A stretch of DNA of 64,000 bases from Parvibaculaceae bacterium Mf 1.05b.01. GTDB lineage: Bacteria; Pseudomonadota; Alphaproteobacteria; Parvibaculales; Parvibaculaceae. The translations under genes and the position numbers were made by a program. Of the stretch, positions 28,183 through 37,038 are shown piece after piece (position 1 is the stretch's first letter; each line of letters opens with the position of its first letter). The notes below the pieces were generated by a model, which did not search any database, was not told the origin of the DNA, and worked only from the letters and a program-made list of their open reading frames with translations. The DNA is taken from contig BAOK01000001.1 in NCBI GenBank assembly GCA_000509225.1, positions 434,001 to 498,000 of the forward strand, read 5' to 3'.

Positions 28183-29094
28183 ATGCAGATGGAAGAGGTT
28201 GCCAGCGGGCTGGAGTTTCCCGAAGGGCCCATCGCGATGGCAGACGGAAGTGTGCTGCTTGTCGAAATCAAGCGGGGCACGCTGACACGGGTGCAGCCGG
28301 ACGGATCTACGGAAGTCATCGCGGATCTCGGCGGTGGGCCGAACGGTGCAGCCATCGGTCCAGATGGCGCGGTCTATATTTGCAATAATGGCGGGTTTGA
28401 GTGGCACGATGTGGGCGGGCTCACGGTCCCAGGCGGAAAGCCGGACAATTATTCCGGCGGGCGTATTGAACGCGTAGACCTTGAAACCGGCGATGTGACG
28501 GAGCTTTATCGGGAGTGCGATGGCATTCCGCTGAATGGTCCCAATGACATCGTGTTTGATAAAGAAGGCGGCTTCTGGTTTACCGATCTTGGCAAGACCC
28601 ACGGCCGCGTGAAGGATCTGGGTGCGCTCTATTATGCTCAGCCGGACGGCTCCTCTATCACTCAAGTCGTGTTCCCCATCGAGACTCCAAATGGTGTGGG
28701 CCTCTCGCCGGATGAGAAGGTTGTCTATGTGGCAAGTACGGAGGCAGGACGTCTCTGGGGGTTTGATATTGAAAAACCAGGCGCCATCATTTCCGCCGGG
28801 CCGCCGAACCATGGGCGCATGATTGGCAACCCAACGGGCCTCAATTATTTCGACAGTCTGGCGGTGGATGCAGAGGGCAATGTCTGCGTTGCCACCATCT
28901 TCAATGGTGGCATCACCTCAATTTCGCCCGATGGAAATATCGAGCATTTCCCGACAGATGATTTCATCACCACAAATATCTGTTTCGGCGGGGATGATCT
29001 TAGGACAGCCTATCTGACGCTTTCCTCCTCAGGTCGGTTGGTCAAGTGTACCTGGCCTCGGGCAGGGTTGGCGCTCAACTATCTCAATACATAG
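28183..29094 (+). CDS. SMP-30/gluconolactonase/LRE family protein
   Basis: A six-bladed beta-propeller hydrolase of about 303 residues; family members hydrolyse lactones or related esters using a bound divalent metal. Features: SGLEFPEGPIAMADGSVLLV (metal-site Glu), NNGGFEW, PLNGPNDIVFDKEGGFWFTD, PNGVGLSPDEKVVYVAST and NYFDSLAVDAEGNVCVATIF with the DSLAVD metal/catalytic Asp. No signal peptide is present. The ribosome-binding site AGGGAG fits the ATG at 28183, though a GTG one codon earlier is possible. The substrate is unknown. Confidence 0.88.
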   Translation: MQMEEVASGLEFPEGPIAMADGSVLLVEIKRGTLTRVQPDGSTEVIADLGGGPNGAAIGPDGAVYICNNGGFEWHDVGGLTVPGGKPDNYSGGRIERVDLETGDVTELYRECDGIPLNGPNDIVFDKEGGFWFTDLGKTHGRVKDLGALYYAQPDGSSITQVVFPIETPNGVGLSPDEKVVYVASTEAGRLWGFDIEKPGAIISAGPPNHGRMIGNPTGLNYFDSLAVDAEGNVCVATIFNGGITSISPDGNIEHFPTDDFITTNICFGGDDLRTAYLTLSSSGRLVKCTWPRAGLALNYLNT

Positions 29095-29218
29095 GCGGGA
29101 AAGGGCGCGACCTTGAGAAAAGGACGTGGGCGGATTTTTTCTTCCCAAGCCCATGTTGCTTGTGTCAGCATTCGTTTCTCAAACGGGGTGCGAGCAACTA
29201 TTTTCTTGGGAGGAAAAG

Positions 29219-29560
29219 ATGCGACTAGTGATCAGTTTTATGGTGGCCATGTTTGCGATGACTGGGGCGGCGCTGGCGGACCCTTTCGCGAACTTTTATG
29301 GCAACACAGTGAGTATTGAAAACCCAGCGGGAACCCGCTCGGTGCTCATCAATGATGATGGCACCTATAGTCAGGTTCTGCCCGATGGCACATCTGCTGA
29401 CGGGACCTGGTCTGTGGATGGGGCCAATGCGTGTTTTGCGACGGGTCCGGATACGCCGCCTTACTGTGTTGAAGCGGTATCGCGGAACGTAGGCGACAGT
29501 TGGGATCTCACTGCGCCTGACGGGACAGCTGAAAAGGCGACGCTCGTCGCTGGCCGCTAA
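29219..29560 (+). CDS. Small secreted protein of unknown function
   Basis: A 113-residue protein with a Sec signal peptide (MRLVISFMVAMFAMTGAALA, cut before DPFANF). The mature part is small and beta-rich, with YGNTVSIENPAGTRSVLIND and GTYSQVLPDGTSADGTWSVD, and has two cysteines (NACFAT, PYCVEA). The start is fixed by GGGAGGAAAAG upstream. A terminator follows. I do not recognise the family with certainty. Confidence 0.8.
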   Translation: MRLVISFMVAMFAMTGAALADPFANFYGNTVSIENPAGTRSVLINDDGTYSQVLPDGTSADGTWSVDGANACFATGPDTPPYCVEAVSRNVGDSWDLTAPDGTAEKATLVAGR

Positions 29561-29585
29561 TAGAGGTCAGAAACACGTTAGGACT

Positions 29586-29613
29586 TGGCCGAGCTTTTCA
29601 GCTCGGCCATTTT
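29586..29613 (+). terminator. Intrinsic terminator after the small secreted protein
   Basis: TGGCCGAGC (29586-29594) and GCTCGGCCA (29601-29609) form a perfect 9-bp stem with loop TTTTCA, followed by TTTT. It ends the plus-strand unit and lies just before the convergent mrp stop. Confidence 0.88.
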
Positions 29614-29627
29614 CATTCTCGGCATCT

Positions 29628-30746
29628 CTATTCAATGACGATTTTGGGTGCCGCCCGTTCTGAACTGCTTTCGGTCAGGGATGCTGACACCTTTCTTGCG
29701 AGTTGTGCGAAGGGGGATGCTTCTTCACTCTGGGGGGCGATTGCCGTGATGGGTTTTCCCTCATCAAGCCCTTCGCGAATGGCGGGGTAGATCGGGATCT
29801 CGCCCAAGAAGGGGACGCCTAGGGCTTCGGCTGTCCGGCGCGCGCCACCTTCACCAAAGATGAACGTCTTCTCGCCGGATCCAGGGCTTACGAAATAGGC
29901 CATGTTCTCCACGATCCCGAACACCGGCACGTGGGTTTTTTCGAACATGGCGATCCCCCGGCGGACGTCTGCCAGAGCGATCTCCTGAGGCGTGGAGACG
30001 ATGACGGAGCCTGCGAGGGGTACTTTCTGAGCCATGGTGAGCTGGGCGTCCCCGGTGCCAGGCGGCATGTCGACAACAAGCACATCAAGTTCGCCCCAAA
30101 CGACGTCATTCATCATTTGCATTAGAGCGGACTGAACCATAGGCCCACGCCAGATCATGGCTGTATCTTCGTCCACCATGTAGCCGATGGACATGGTTTT
30201 GATGCCGTATTTTTCGTGAGGGATCAGCTTTTTGCCGTCTGTGGTGTCAGGTTTTTCAGCGATCCCCATCATGCGAGGGACGGAGGGGCCATAAATGTCC
30301 GCATCCAAGAGGCCGACTTTGAGACCTTGATTGCCCAACGCGATTGCCAGATTGATGGCAACCGTTGATTTCCCTACGCCGCCTTTACCGCTGGCGACCG
30401 CGATGATCTTTTTGACACCAGGAATGTTGAGCTCCTGAGCGCTCGCGGTCTTTGGGGCGGCTTTGGGAGCAGACTTCGCTGTCTGCGGAGCTTCGCCACT
30501 ATGGGCGGTGAGAACAGCGGTAACAGAGAGTACGCCTGGAACCTTATAGACAGCGTCTTCGCAGGCCTTTCGGACTGGTTCCAATGCTGGACCGCGAGAG
30601 GGATCAACTTCCAGTGAGAAGAGAACGTGCCCCTCTTTGATGACCAGCCCCTGGACCATGTCAGCCGCGACCACGTCCACACCCTTGTCGGGGTCTTTAA
30701 CGGTGGCAAGTGCATTCAGGATGTTTGATTTGTCGAGCGAGGCCAT
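29628..30746 (-). CDS. mrp: Mrp/NBP35 (ApbC) family P-loop ATPase, Fe-S cluster carrier
   Basis: A 372-residue ATPase implicated in iron-sulfur cluster loading. An N-terminal DUF59/MIP18-like domain (about 1-85) is followed by a linker of Ala/Lys/Pro. The MinD-type ATPase has the deviant Walker A ASGKGGVGKSTVAINLA, then LLDADIYGPSVPRMMG and VDMPPGTGDAQLT. At the position where many Mrp proteins have a CxxC motif (ENM...CPxC), this protein reads ENMAYFVSPGSG, with no cysteines. Cluster binding by the usual pair is therefore not possible here. It is divergent from hflK. Confidence 0.93.
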   Translation of the reverse strand: MASLDKSNILNALATVKDPDKGVDVVAADMVQGLVIKEGHVLFSLEVDPSRGPALEPVRKACEDAVYKVPGVLSVTAVLTAHSGEAPQTAKSAPKAAPKTASAQELNIPGVKKIIAVASGKGGVGKSTVAINLAIALGNQGLKVGLLDADIYGPSVPRMMGIAEKPDTTDGKKLIPHEKYGIKTMSIGYMVDEDTAMIWRGPMVQSALMQMMNDVVWGELDVLVVDMPPGTGDAQLTMAQKVPLAGSVIVSTPQEIALADVRRGIAMFEKTHVPVFGIVENMAYFVSPGSGEKTFIFGEGGARRTAEALGVPFLGEIPIYPAIREGLDEGKPITAIAPQSEEASPFAQLARKVSASLTESSSERAAPKIVIE

Positions 30747-30939
30747 TTTAGGGGCTTTCTTTGCATTTCTTTCAGCTGAGAGGGTGGCGAAGGGACCCTT
30801 TCAACCCAATTTAGGGAGAGTGGCGCGCGTTGCGTCGCCTAGGTGAGTGTCATATAACGCCGAGGCAGTCGAATTACTATCGGTGAGCCGTGTAATGCGA
30901 CAATAGAGCAGTTATCATGAGATGAAGAACGGCAGAGGA

Positions 30940-30957
30940 TTCGCCAATCTTGGCGAA
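30940..30957. promoter_or_regulatory. 18-bp palindrome upstream of hflK
   Basis: TTCGCCAA-TC-TTGGCGAA has perfect 8-bp arms and a 2-base centre. It lies about 40 bases upstream of the hflK start in the 249-base mrp-hflK gap. The short centre favours a protein-binding site over a hairpin. No regulator gene is adjacent. Confidence 0.55.
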
Positions 30958-30995
30958 CTCGGCAGCAACTAGATTTTACGGACAAAGGAAGTTCC

Positions 30996-32174
30996 ATGCC
31001 CTGGAGCAATCAGAACGGTGACGGCAACGGCGGTTGGCAAGGCGGCGGCAATGGCGGCGGTCGCGGCCCTTGGGGTCAACCCCCCTCAGGCGGCGGTGGG
31101 GGTGGTGGACAACAACCACCGGACCTAGAAGAGCTGATCCGGAAGGGCCAAGAACGCCTTCGTGATTTTATTCCAGGTGGCGGCGGTGGCGGTGGTTCCA
31201 CCGGAACCGGTGCTGGTGGGAGCCCGGGCGTTTGGCTTGTGCTTGCTTTGGTCGTCCTCGGACTTCTGGCTTATAGCTCAGTTTACCGGGTCAACACGGA
31301 TGAAGAGGGCGTTGTCCTTCGCTTTGGGAAGTATGTCTATTCCCAACCTCCTGGGCTTCATTTCAAGCTTCCATACCCCATTGAAACCGTTCTCACGCCG
31401 CAGGTTACAGTGGTGAATACGGTGGATGTGGGTGGCAATGCATCGGCACAGTTTGCTAACCGCGCTGCCCGTACGTCTCCAGCCCTTGGCAAAGAAGGCT
31501 TGATGCTGACAGGTGATGAAAACATCGTTGACATCAATTTCTCCGTCCTTTGGCGGATTGGTGATGCGGCGGAGTATCTCTTTAACGTTGAAGATCCTCA
31601 GCGCACGGTTAAGGCCGTTGCTGAAAGTGTGATGCGCGAAGTGGTGGGCCAGTCGACCTTCCAAGTGCTTCAGACGTCCGGTCGATTGCAGGCACAGGTC
31701 ACAGTTCAAGAGCGCATGCAGGAAATTCTGGATGCCTATGGTGCGGGTGTCATCGTGACGGAGGTCAAACTTCAGAAGGTGGACCCACCAGCTGCAGTTA
31801 TTGATGCCTTCCGCGATGTACAGGCAGCCCGAGCTGACCAGGAGCGGCTGCGAAACGAAGCCGAAGCGTATGCAAATACCGTTGTTCCAAAGGCTCGTGG
31901 GGACGCTGAGAAGCTGATCCAGGAAGCAAGTGCATATCGGGAGCAGACGGTGGCCCAGGCACAGGGTGAGTCTCAACGCTTCCTCTCAATCTACAATGAG
32001 TACAAAGACGCCAAAGATGTGACCCGGGAACGTATGTTCCTGGAAACCATGGAACGTGTTCTGGGTGGCATGAACAAAGTTCTGATGGGTGAAGGCGCCG
32101 GCGGCGCTGTTCCGTATCTGCCGCTCAATCAGTTGTCGCCGGGTAGCGGCGCACGCAATGAGGAGAACCGCTAA
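30996..32174 (+). CDS. hflK: Membrane protease modulator HflK
   Basis: SPFH/prohibitin-family protein that forms a cage with HflC around the FtsH protease. At 392 residues, it has a glycine-rich cytosolic N-terminus (runs of GGG over about residues 10-75) and one membrane segment (PGVWLVLALVVLGLLAYSSV). The SPFH domain follows (YRVNTDEEGVVLRFGKYVYS, PPGLHFKLPYPIETV), then a long coiled-coil region with AQGESQRFLSIYNEYKDA. The stop overlaps the hflC start by one base. Confidence 0.96.
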   Translation: MPWSNQNGDGNGGWQGGGNGGGRGPWGQPPSGGGGGGGQQPPDLEELIRKGQERLRDFIPGGGGGGGSTGTGAGGSPGVWLVLALVVLGLLAYSSVYRVNTDEEGVVLRFGKYVYSQPPGLHFKLPYPIETVLTPQVTVVNTVDVGGNASAQFANRAARTSPALGKEGLMLTGDENIVDINFSVLWRIGDAAEYLFNVEDPQRTVKAVAESVMREVVGQSTFQVLQTSGRLQAQVTVQERMQEILDAYGAGVIVTEVKLQKVDPPAAVIDAFRDVQAARADQERLRNEAEAYANTVVPKARGDAEKLIQEASAYREQTVAQAQGESQRFLSIYNEYKDAKDVTRERMFLETMERVLGGMNKVLMGEGAGGAVPYLPLNQLSPGSGARNEENR

Positions 32175-33052
32175 TGAACCGGGCAATTGGACTAGGTGGT
32201 GCGATCCTTCTCCTTGTGGGAGTGGTCGTCGCATATTCGACTTTCTTTACAGTTCGGATGACCGAGCAGGCTTTGGTTCTTCAGTTTGGTGATCCTCGGG
32301 TCGCTATAACGGAGCCCGGCCTTAACTGGAAAATTCCGTTCATTCAGAACGTTGTCTATTTCGATAAGCGCATATTGAACCTCGATTCTCCTGAAGAAGA
32401 GATCATTGCAGGTGACCAGAAGCGTCTCGTCGTGGATGCGTTCGCGCGTTACAAGATTGTCGATCCGTTGAAATTCTTTCAGTCGGTGCGTGATGTTGCG
32501 CTGGCTGAGCGGCGGCTCAATCCGATCTTCGTGTCTTCGCTTAGAAACGTTTTGGGTGAAGAGAGCCTTGAGACGCTGGTCCGGGATGACCGTAGTGGCA
32601 TGATGATCCGCATTAAAACCGAGTTCAACACGGCGAGCGCCAATCTGGGTATCGAAGTGGTGGACGTGCGGATCAGGGCGGCGGATTTGCCGGAGGCAAA
32701 CAGTCAGGCTGTTTACCGTCGGATGCAAACCGAACGTGAGCGGGAAGCCCAAGAGCTTCGTGCGCAGGGTGCAGAAACGGCTCAGCGGATCCGGTCACGG
32801 GCCGACCGCGATGTGACGGTGTTGGTTGCTGAGGCACAACGTGAGTCAGACACCATTCGCGGTGAGGGCGATGCGAAGCGGAACGAAATCTTTGCCGAAG
32901 CGTATGGTAGAGATCCAGAGTTCTTCTCTTTCTATCGCTCCATGCTTGCCTATGAAGAAGGTCTGAATGGAGACACGACGACCATGGTCATGTCGCCTGA
33001 GAGCGATTTCTTCCGCTATTTCGGTGACTCAAGTGGCAGGGGCGGGCGCTAA
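32174..33052 (+). CDS. hflC: Membrane protease modulator HflC
   Basis: Partner of HflK in the FtsH-associated membrane complex. The 292-residue protein has an N-terminal membrane segment (GLGGAILLLVGVVVAYSTFF) and an SPFH domain (QALVLQFGDPRVAITEPGLN). The coiled-coil AEAQRESDTIRGEGDAKRNE and FFSFYRSMLAYEEGL, typical for HflC, follow. It is translationally coupled to hflK and followed by a DUF2065 gene. Confidence 0.96.
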   Translation: MNRAIGLGGAILLLVGVVVAYSTFFTVRMTEQALVLQFGDPRVAITEPGLNWKIPFIQNVVYFDKRILNLDSPEEEIIAGDQKRLVVDAFARYKIVDPLKFFQSVRDVALAERRLNPIFVSSLRNVLGEESLETLVRDDRSGMMIRIKTEFNTASANLGIEVVDVRIRAADLPEANSQAVYRRMQTEREREAQELRAQGAETAQRIRSRADRDVTVLVAEAQRESDTIRGEGDAKRNEIFAEAYGRDPEFFSFYRSMLAYEEGLNGDTTTMVMSPESDFFRYFGDSSGRGGR

Positions 33053-33085
33053 GGCGCCCCCTCAGGTGGTCATCACGAGTGATAC

Positions 33086-33271
33086 ATGTCTGATCTGATC
33101 ACCGCCATTGGGCTGGTTCTGGTTCTGGAAGGCCTCGTTTATGCGGCCTTTCCGGGTGGACTGAAGCAAATGATGGCCATGGCGCAATCCACACCTGACG
33201 AAACGCTGCGCCGTTTCGGCCTTGGGGCCTTGGCTCTCGGGGTTGTGATCGTGTGGCTGGTGCGCGGATGA
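33086..33271 (+). CDS. DUF2065 family small membrane protein
   Basis: A 61-residue protein with two hydrophobic stretches (LITAIGLVLVLEGLVYAAFP and LGALALGVVIVWLVRG) joined by a loop containing TPDETLRRFG. It matches DUF2065, a family found next to hflKC in many proteobacteria. Function unknown, but the location suggests a role with the HflKC complex. Confidence 0.88.
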   Translation: MSDLITAIGLVLVLEGLVYAAFPGGLKQMMAMAQSTPDETLRRFGLGALALGVVIVWLVRG

Positions 33272-33476
33272 AATTTGACGCCTTTGACGCCTCAATTCGT
33301 CCACAATCTCTGTCAAAATGCGGTCTAACTTATCCCCTAGGCCGAAATGGGCTCTATTCTGGGAAAATTGACTTTATTAACTCTGATTGAACGGGCTTCA
33401 GGCCATGTTCAGGCGAATTGTGAATATTGCACCATGGGCCAAACGCGTGCTCGGGTGGATCAGGAGTTTAGGTGAC

Positions 33477-34979
33477 ATGCTGGTGAGGGCTAAGAACACG
33501 ATGATGGGTCAGGGAAAAACCACTCGGAATGCCTGGTTGGGCGCTGTTTTCGCTCTTGCCATAGTTTTTGCTCTCCAACCTCTCAGTGCTGATCCAGGCT
33601 TTGCGCGTGGTGCGCCAGACAGTTTTGCGGACCTTGCGGAGCGCCTGTCACCCGCGGTTGTGAATATCTCCACCTCACAGACGGTGAGCGGTCGCAATAC
33701 CCGCCAACAGGTGCCTGGCCTTCCTGAAGGCTCACCCTTTGAAGATTTTTTTGAAGACTTTCTTGAGCGTCAGGGACGTCAGGGTGCTCCACGCCGTGTT
33801 CAGTCGCTTGGTTCTGGTTTTGTCGTCGACCCGTCTGGCTATGTGATCACGAACAATCATGTGATCGCTGAGGCAGATGAGATCAAAGTGATCTTCGCGG
33901 ATGGCGAGTCACTTGATGCTGAGTTGATTGGCCGTGACCCGAAGACAGACCTTGCTGTGCTCAAAGTGGAGCCTGAAGGTGATCTGCCATACGTGTCTTT
34001 TGGTAAATCAAGCGACGCACGTGTTGGTGATTGGGTGATGGCGATCGGTAATCCGTTTGGTCTTGGTGGCACGGTGACAGCGGGCATCATTTCCGCGATC
34101 AATCGCGACATTAATGCCGGTCCTTATGATGATTTCATTCAGACCGATGCGTCAATCAACCGGGGGAACTCCGGCGGTCCGCTTTTCAACATGGATGGCG
34201 AAGTTGTTGGAGTGAATACAGCCATCATCTCACCGTCTGGTGGATCGATCGGGATTGGCTTCTCTGTTCCCTCCGACACAGCGGTTTCCGTGATTGAACA
34301 GCTCCGTGAATATGGGGAAACCCGCCGTGGGTGGCTTGGTGTCCGCATTCAATCTGTGAATGAAGAAATTGCGGAAGGTCTCGGCCTCGATACGCCCAAA
34401 GGGGCCTTGGTTGCGGGCGTGAATCCTGACGGCCCTGCAAGTGATGGCGGTGTTGAGCCAGGTGACGTGATCGTGGAATTTGACGGCAAAGCAGTGCCTG
34501 AGATGCGTGATTTGCCCAAGCTGGTTGCCGAAACGTCCATTGGCCGCACCGTTGATGTGGTTGTGATCCGCGATGGCAAAGAAAAGACGCTTAAGGTGAA
34601 GATCGATCGGTTGGATGAAACCGAAACTGCAGATGCCAGCGGCGGAGATGATGGCAAGGAAGACGACAAGGGAACCGCAGAGGTTCTAGGTCTTGGTCTT
34701 TCAAGCCTCAACTCAACTACCCGCAGTCAGTACAGTGTGCCAGATGATGTGGAAGGTGTTGTGGTCACTTTTGTTGACCCTGGGAGTGCCGCCGCGGAAA
34801 AGGGCATTCGCCGTGGCGATGTGATTGTCGAGGTTGCCCAGAATGATGTGCGCAGCCCATCTGATGTGAAAACCTATGTGGAAGAAGAAAAGGCGTCAGG
34901 CCGGAAATCTGTTCTTCTCCTGCTCGCCACCAATGGCGACCTGCGGTTTGTCGCGGTCCGCATCAAAGAAGACGAATAG
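33477..34979 (+). CDS. degP: DegP/DegQ-type periplasmic serine protease (Do family)
   Basis: Protease/chaperone of the cell envelope. A signal or anchor segment (NAWLGAVFALAIVFALQPLS) precedes a trypsin-like domain with H128 (TNNHVI), D158 (KTDLAVLKV) and S232 (RGNSGGPL), numbered from the start chosen here. Two PDZ domains follow (GWLGVRIQSVNEEIAEGLGL; GVVVTFVDPGSAAAEKGIRR). The start is uncertain: I chose the ATG at 33477, preceded by AGGAG and AGGTGAC; an ATG at 33405 or TTG at 33387 would extend it by 24-30 residues. The gene closes the hflKC block. Confidence 0.93.
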   Translation: MLVRAKNTMMGQGKTTRNAWLGAVFALAIVFALQPLSADPGFARGAPDSFADLAERLSPAVVNISTSQTVSGRNTRQQVPGLPEGSPFEDFFEDFLERQGRQGAPRRVQSLGSGFVVDPSGYVITNNHVIAEADEIKVIFADGESLDAELIGRDPKTDLAVLKVEPEGDLPYVSFGKSSDARVGDWVMAIGNPFGLGGTVTAGIISAINRDINAGPYDDFIQTDASINRGNSGGPLFNMDGEVVGVNTAIISPSGGSIGIGFSVPSDTAVSVIEQLREYGETRRGWLGVRIQSVNEEIAEGLGLDTPKGALVAGVNPDGPASDGGVEPGDVIVEFDGKAVPEMRDLPKLVAETSIGRTVDVVVIRDGKEKTLKVKIDRLDETETADASGGDDGKEDDKGTAEVLGLGLSSLNSTTRSQYSVPDDVEGVVVTFVDPGSAAAEKGIRRGDVIVEVAQNDVRSPSDVKTYVEEEKASGRKSVLLLLATNGDLRFVAVRIKEDE

Positions 34980-34998
34980 ATCTCAAGACTATTACCGG

Positions 34999-35886
34999 TC
35001 AGGTGGGGTTCACGATCTCGTCTGACCGATATCCCTGGATATAGAGCAGAGCTGACAGGTCACCGTGGTTGATCTGTGCCGGCGCTGCCGCGGCGACCAC
35101 GGGTTTTGCGTGAAAAGCGACACCTAGGCCCGCTTCGCCAATCATGCCCAGATCATTGGCGCCATCGCCGACGGCCATGGTTTCAAGCGCATTGATCTTG
35201 AGGTCTGAGGCGAGGCTTTTCAGGGCAGAGACTTTCGCCTCGCGCCCTAGAATTGGGTCAGATACTTCCCCTGTCAGTGCGCCATTTTCCACAAGCAGTG
35301 TGTTCGCCTGGTTGGATGTAAAGCCAACGGATTTTGCGACCCGTTCAGTGAAGAAGGTGAAACCGCCAGAAACGAGAGCACAGGTGCCACCATGTTTGCG
35401 CATTGTTGCGCAGAGCGTTCTGCCTCCCGGCGTTTCTGTGATTTGTGTCTCATACACCCGTTGCAGTTCGCTTTCTGCAAGACCCTTCAAGAGGCCCACG
35501 CGTTCGCGCAGGGCAGGCTCAAATTCCAACTCGCCGCGCATGGCGCGTTCTGTGATCTCTGAGATGGCGTTCCGGATGCCCAGAGCGTCTGCCAATTCGT
35601 CGATGCATTCCTGCTCAATAATGGTGCTGTCCATGTCAGCCACCAGCAGCTTTTTCCGGCGATGGGCAACGGGCTGACAAACCACGTCAATAGGTGTGCT
35701 GTTCAGCGCGGATCGGGCGGCATCCAGAAGTGCTGTGTCGCTTGTGATGCCCGAAAAATCGCAGGCATGGTTTTGTTTAAGCCAGGTCGGCGCAGATTTG
35801 GTGCCGATGGCAGCGGCAACGGCGTCCACGTGATCTTGGGTGAGCTCAGTGTCAGAATTGCCTATAAGGGTCAGAACGTGGGACAT
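34999..35886 (-). CDS. serB: Phosphoserine phosphatase SerB
   Basis: Last step of serine synthesis from 3-phosphoglycerate. The 295-residue HAD-superfamily enzyme has the DxDST motif with nucleophile D84 and D86 (LLVADMDSTIIEQE). The SGGFTFF motif and the GDGANDLGMIGEAGLG motif near the C-terminus are present. The N-terminal ~75 residues form an ACT-like regulatory extension. It is convergent with degP and divergent from miaA. Confidence 0.96.
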   Translation of the reverse strand: MSHVLTLIGNSDTELTQDHVDAVAAAIGTKSAPTWLKQNHACDFSGITSDTALLDAARSALNSTPIDVVCQPVAHRRKKLLVADMDSTIIEQECIDELADALGIRNAISEITERAMRGELEFEPALRERVGLLKGLAESELQRVYETQITETPGGRTLCATMRKHGGTCALVSGGFTFFTERVAKSVGFTSNQANTLLVENGALTGEVSDPILGREAKVSALKSLASDLKINALETMAVGDGANDLGMIGEAGLGVAFHAKPVVAAAAPAQINHGDLSALLYIQGYRSDEIVNPT

Positions 35887-35923
35887 GAGTTAAGCGACAG
35901 AACCTCGTTTGCGGGAGCACAGC

Positions 35924-36868
35924 GTGAGCCAGACCGGCAAAGACCAGAATGACCCATTGGCGGTCCTTATCGCAGGGCCGACGGCCAGCGGCAAGTCTGC
36001 TTTGGGGCTCGCTTTGGCTGATCGCCTGGATGGGGAGATCGTCAATGCCGATTCCATGCAGGTCTATGGTGATCTGCGGATTGTAACGGCTCGGCCCTCC
36101 GCTGAAGAAGAGGCGCAGGCGCCGCATCATCTCTATGGGCATGTCGCGGCTGATACGGTCTATTCAACCGGGCAGTGGCTCACTGAGGCGATTTCTGCAA
36201 TCGGCCAAGTGCAAGACCGAGGCAAGGTCCCCATCGTTTTGGGAGGCACCGGGCTCTATTTTCGTGCTCTGACGGAAGGGTTTGTGGAAATCCCTGATAT
36301 CCCGGATGACGTGCGGACAATGACCCGAACGGAGGTGGAGGAAATCGGGCCAGTGGCTGCGCATGGCCTTCTTCGGGAGGTTGATCCAGATTGGGCGGCT
36401 CAGGTGCACGAAAATGATCCGCAGCGCATCGCGCGGGGGCTTGAGGTCTTTCGGGCCACAGGGCGGCCGCTGACAGCCTGGCAGGCAGAACCTGTTGCTG
36501 CGCGAGAACTCGGACCTGTTGCCAAGATTGTGCTGGAGCCAGATCGCGACTGGCTCATTGAGAGGATTCACCGGCGGTTCCGCCTGATGGTTGAAGCTGG
36601 GGCGGTGGATGAGGTGGAGGCTCTCCTCAAACTGGGCTTAGCCCCGTCCCTGCCAGCTATGAAGGCCTTAGGGGTGCCTGAGCTTGGGGGCTATCTTGCG
36701 GGGGAGATGTCACTGGAAGACGCGATTGAGGCCGGGGCGATCAAGAGCCGTCAATATGCCAAACGCCAATCGACTTGGTTTCGACAGCAGATGATTTCGT
36801 GGAATAAGGTTTCTGCGCAAGATTTGGAAAGCCAAATTACCAAAATCTTTTCATTTATTGACGAATAA
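35924..36868 (+). CDS. miaA: tRNA dimethylallyltransferase MiaA
   Basis: Adds the dimethylallyl group to A37 of tRNAs that read UNN codons. The ~314-residue protein has the P-loop IAGPTASGKSALGLALADRL, the substrate motif IVNADSMQVYGDLRIVTARP and GGTGLYFRAL. The C-terminal KSRQYAKRQSTWFRQQM is highly characteristic. The start is taken as GTG at 35924 with GGGAG six bases upstream; a TTG five codons earlier is less likely. Confidence 0.94.
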   Translation: MSQTGKDQNDPLAVLIAGPTASGKSALGLALADRLDGEIVNADSMQVYGDLRIVTARPSAEEEAQAPHHLYGHVAADTVYSTGQWLTEAISAIGQVQDRGKVPIVLGGTGLYFRALTEGFVEIPDIPDDVRTMTRTEVEEIGPVAAHGLLREVDPDWAAQVHENDPQRIARGLEVFRATGRPLTAWQAEPVAARELGPVAKIVLEPDRDWLIERIHRRFRLMVEAGAVDEVEALLKLGLAPSLPAMKALGVPELGGYLAGEMSLEDAIEAGAIKSRQYAKRQSTWFRQQMISWNKVSAQDLESQITKIFSFIDE

Positions 36869-37038
36869 TCCTTGACCCTGAAGCAGCGAGTGGATAGATT
36901 GCCCTCGTTTTCCGCGGCTTTGCGCCAAAAACCCTGAAAATCTCTTGTTTTCATCGGTTTCGTGCAATTTAGGCCGCGGTTTGTCTGTTTCACGGGGGCT
37001 CGACTAGCGATCCTCCTAGAATAAAGGAAGGAAGCCCC

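Noticed and set aside
31018-31210. GGC/GGT-rich repetitive stretch in the hflK 5' region
   Set aside because: It is the glycine-rich N-terminal tail common in HflK, not a tandem-repeat element or CRISPR.
33300-33330. CAAAATGCGG before degP, considered as a half copy of the palindromic repeat
   Set aside because: There is no partner arm within 60 bases.
36869-37038. Leader of ilvI examined for a branched-chain attenuator
   Set aside because: No short frame rich in Val, Leu or Ile codons and no terminator-like hairpin with a T-run was found.
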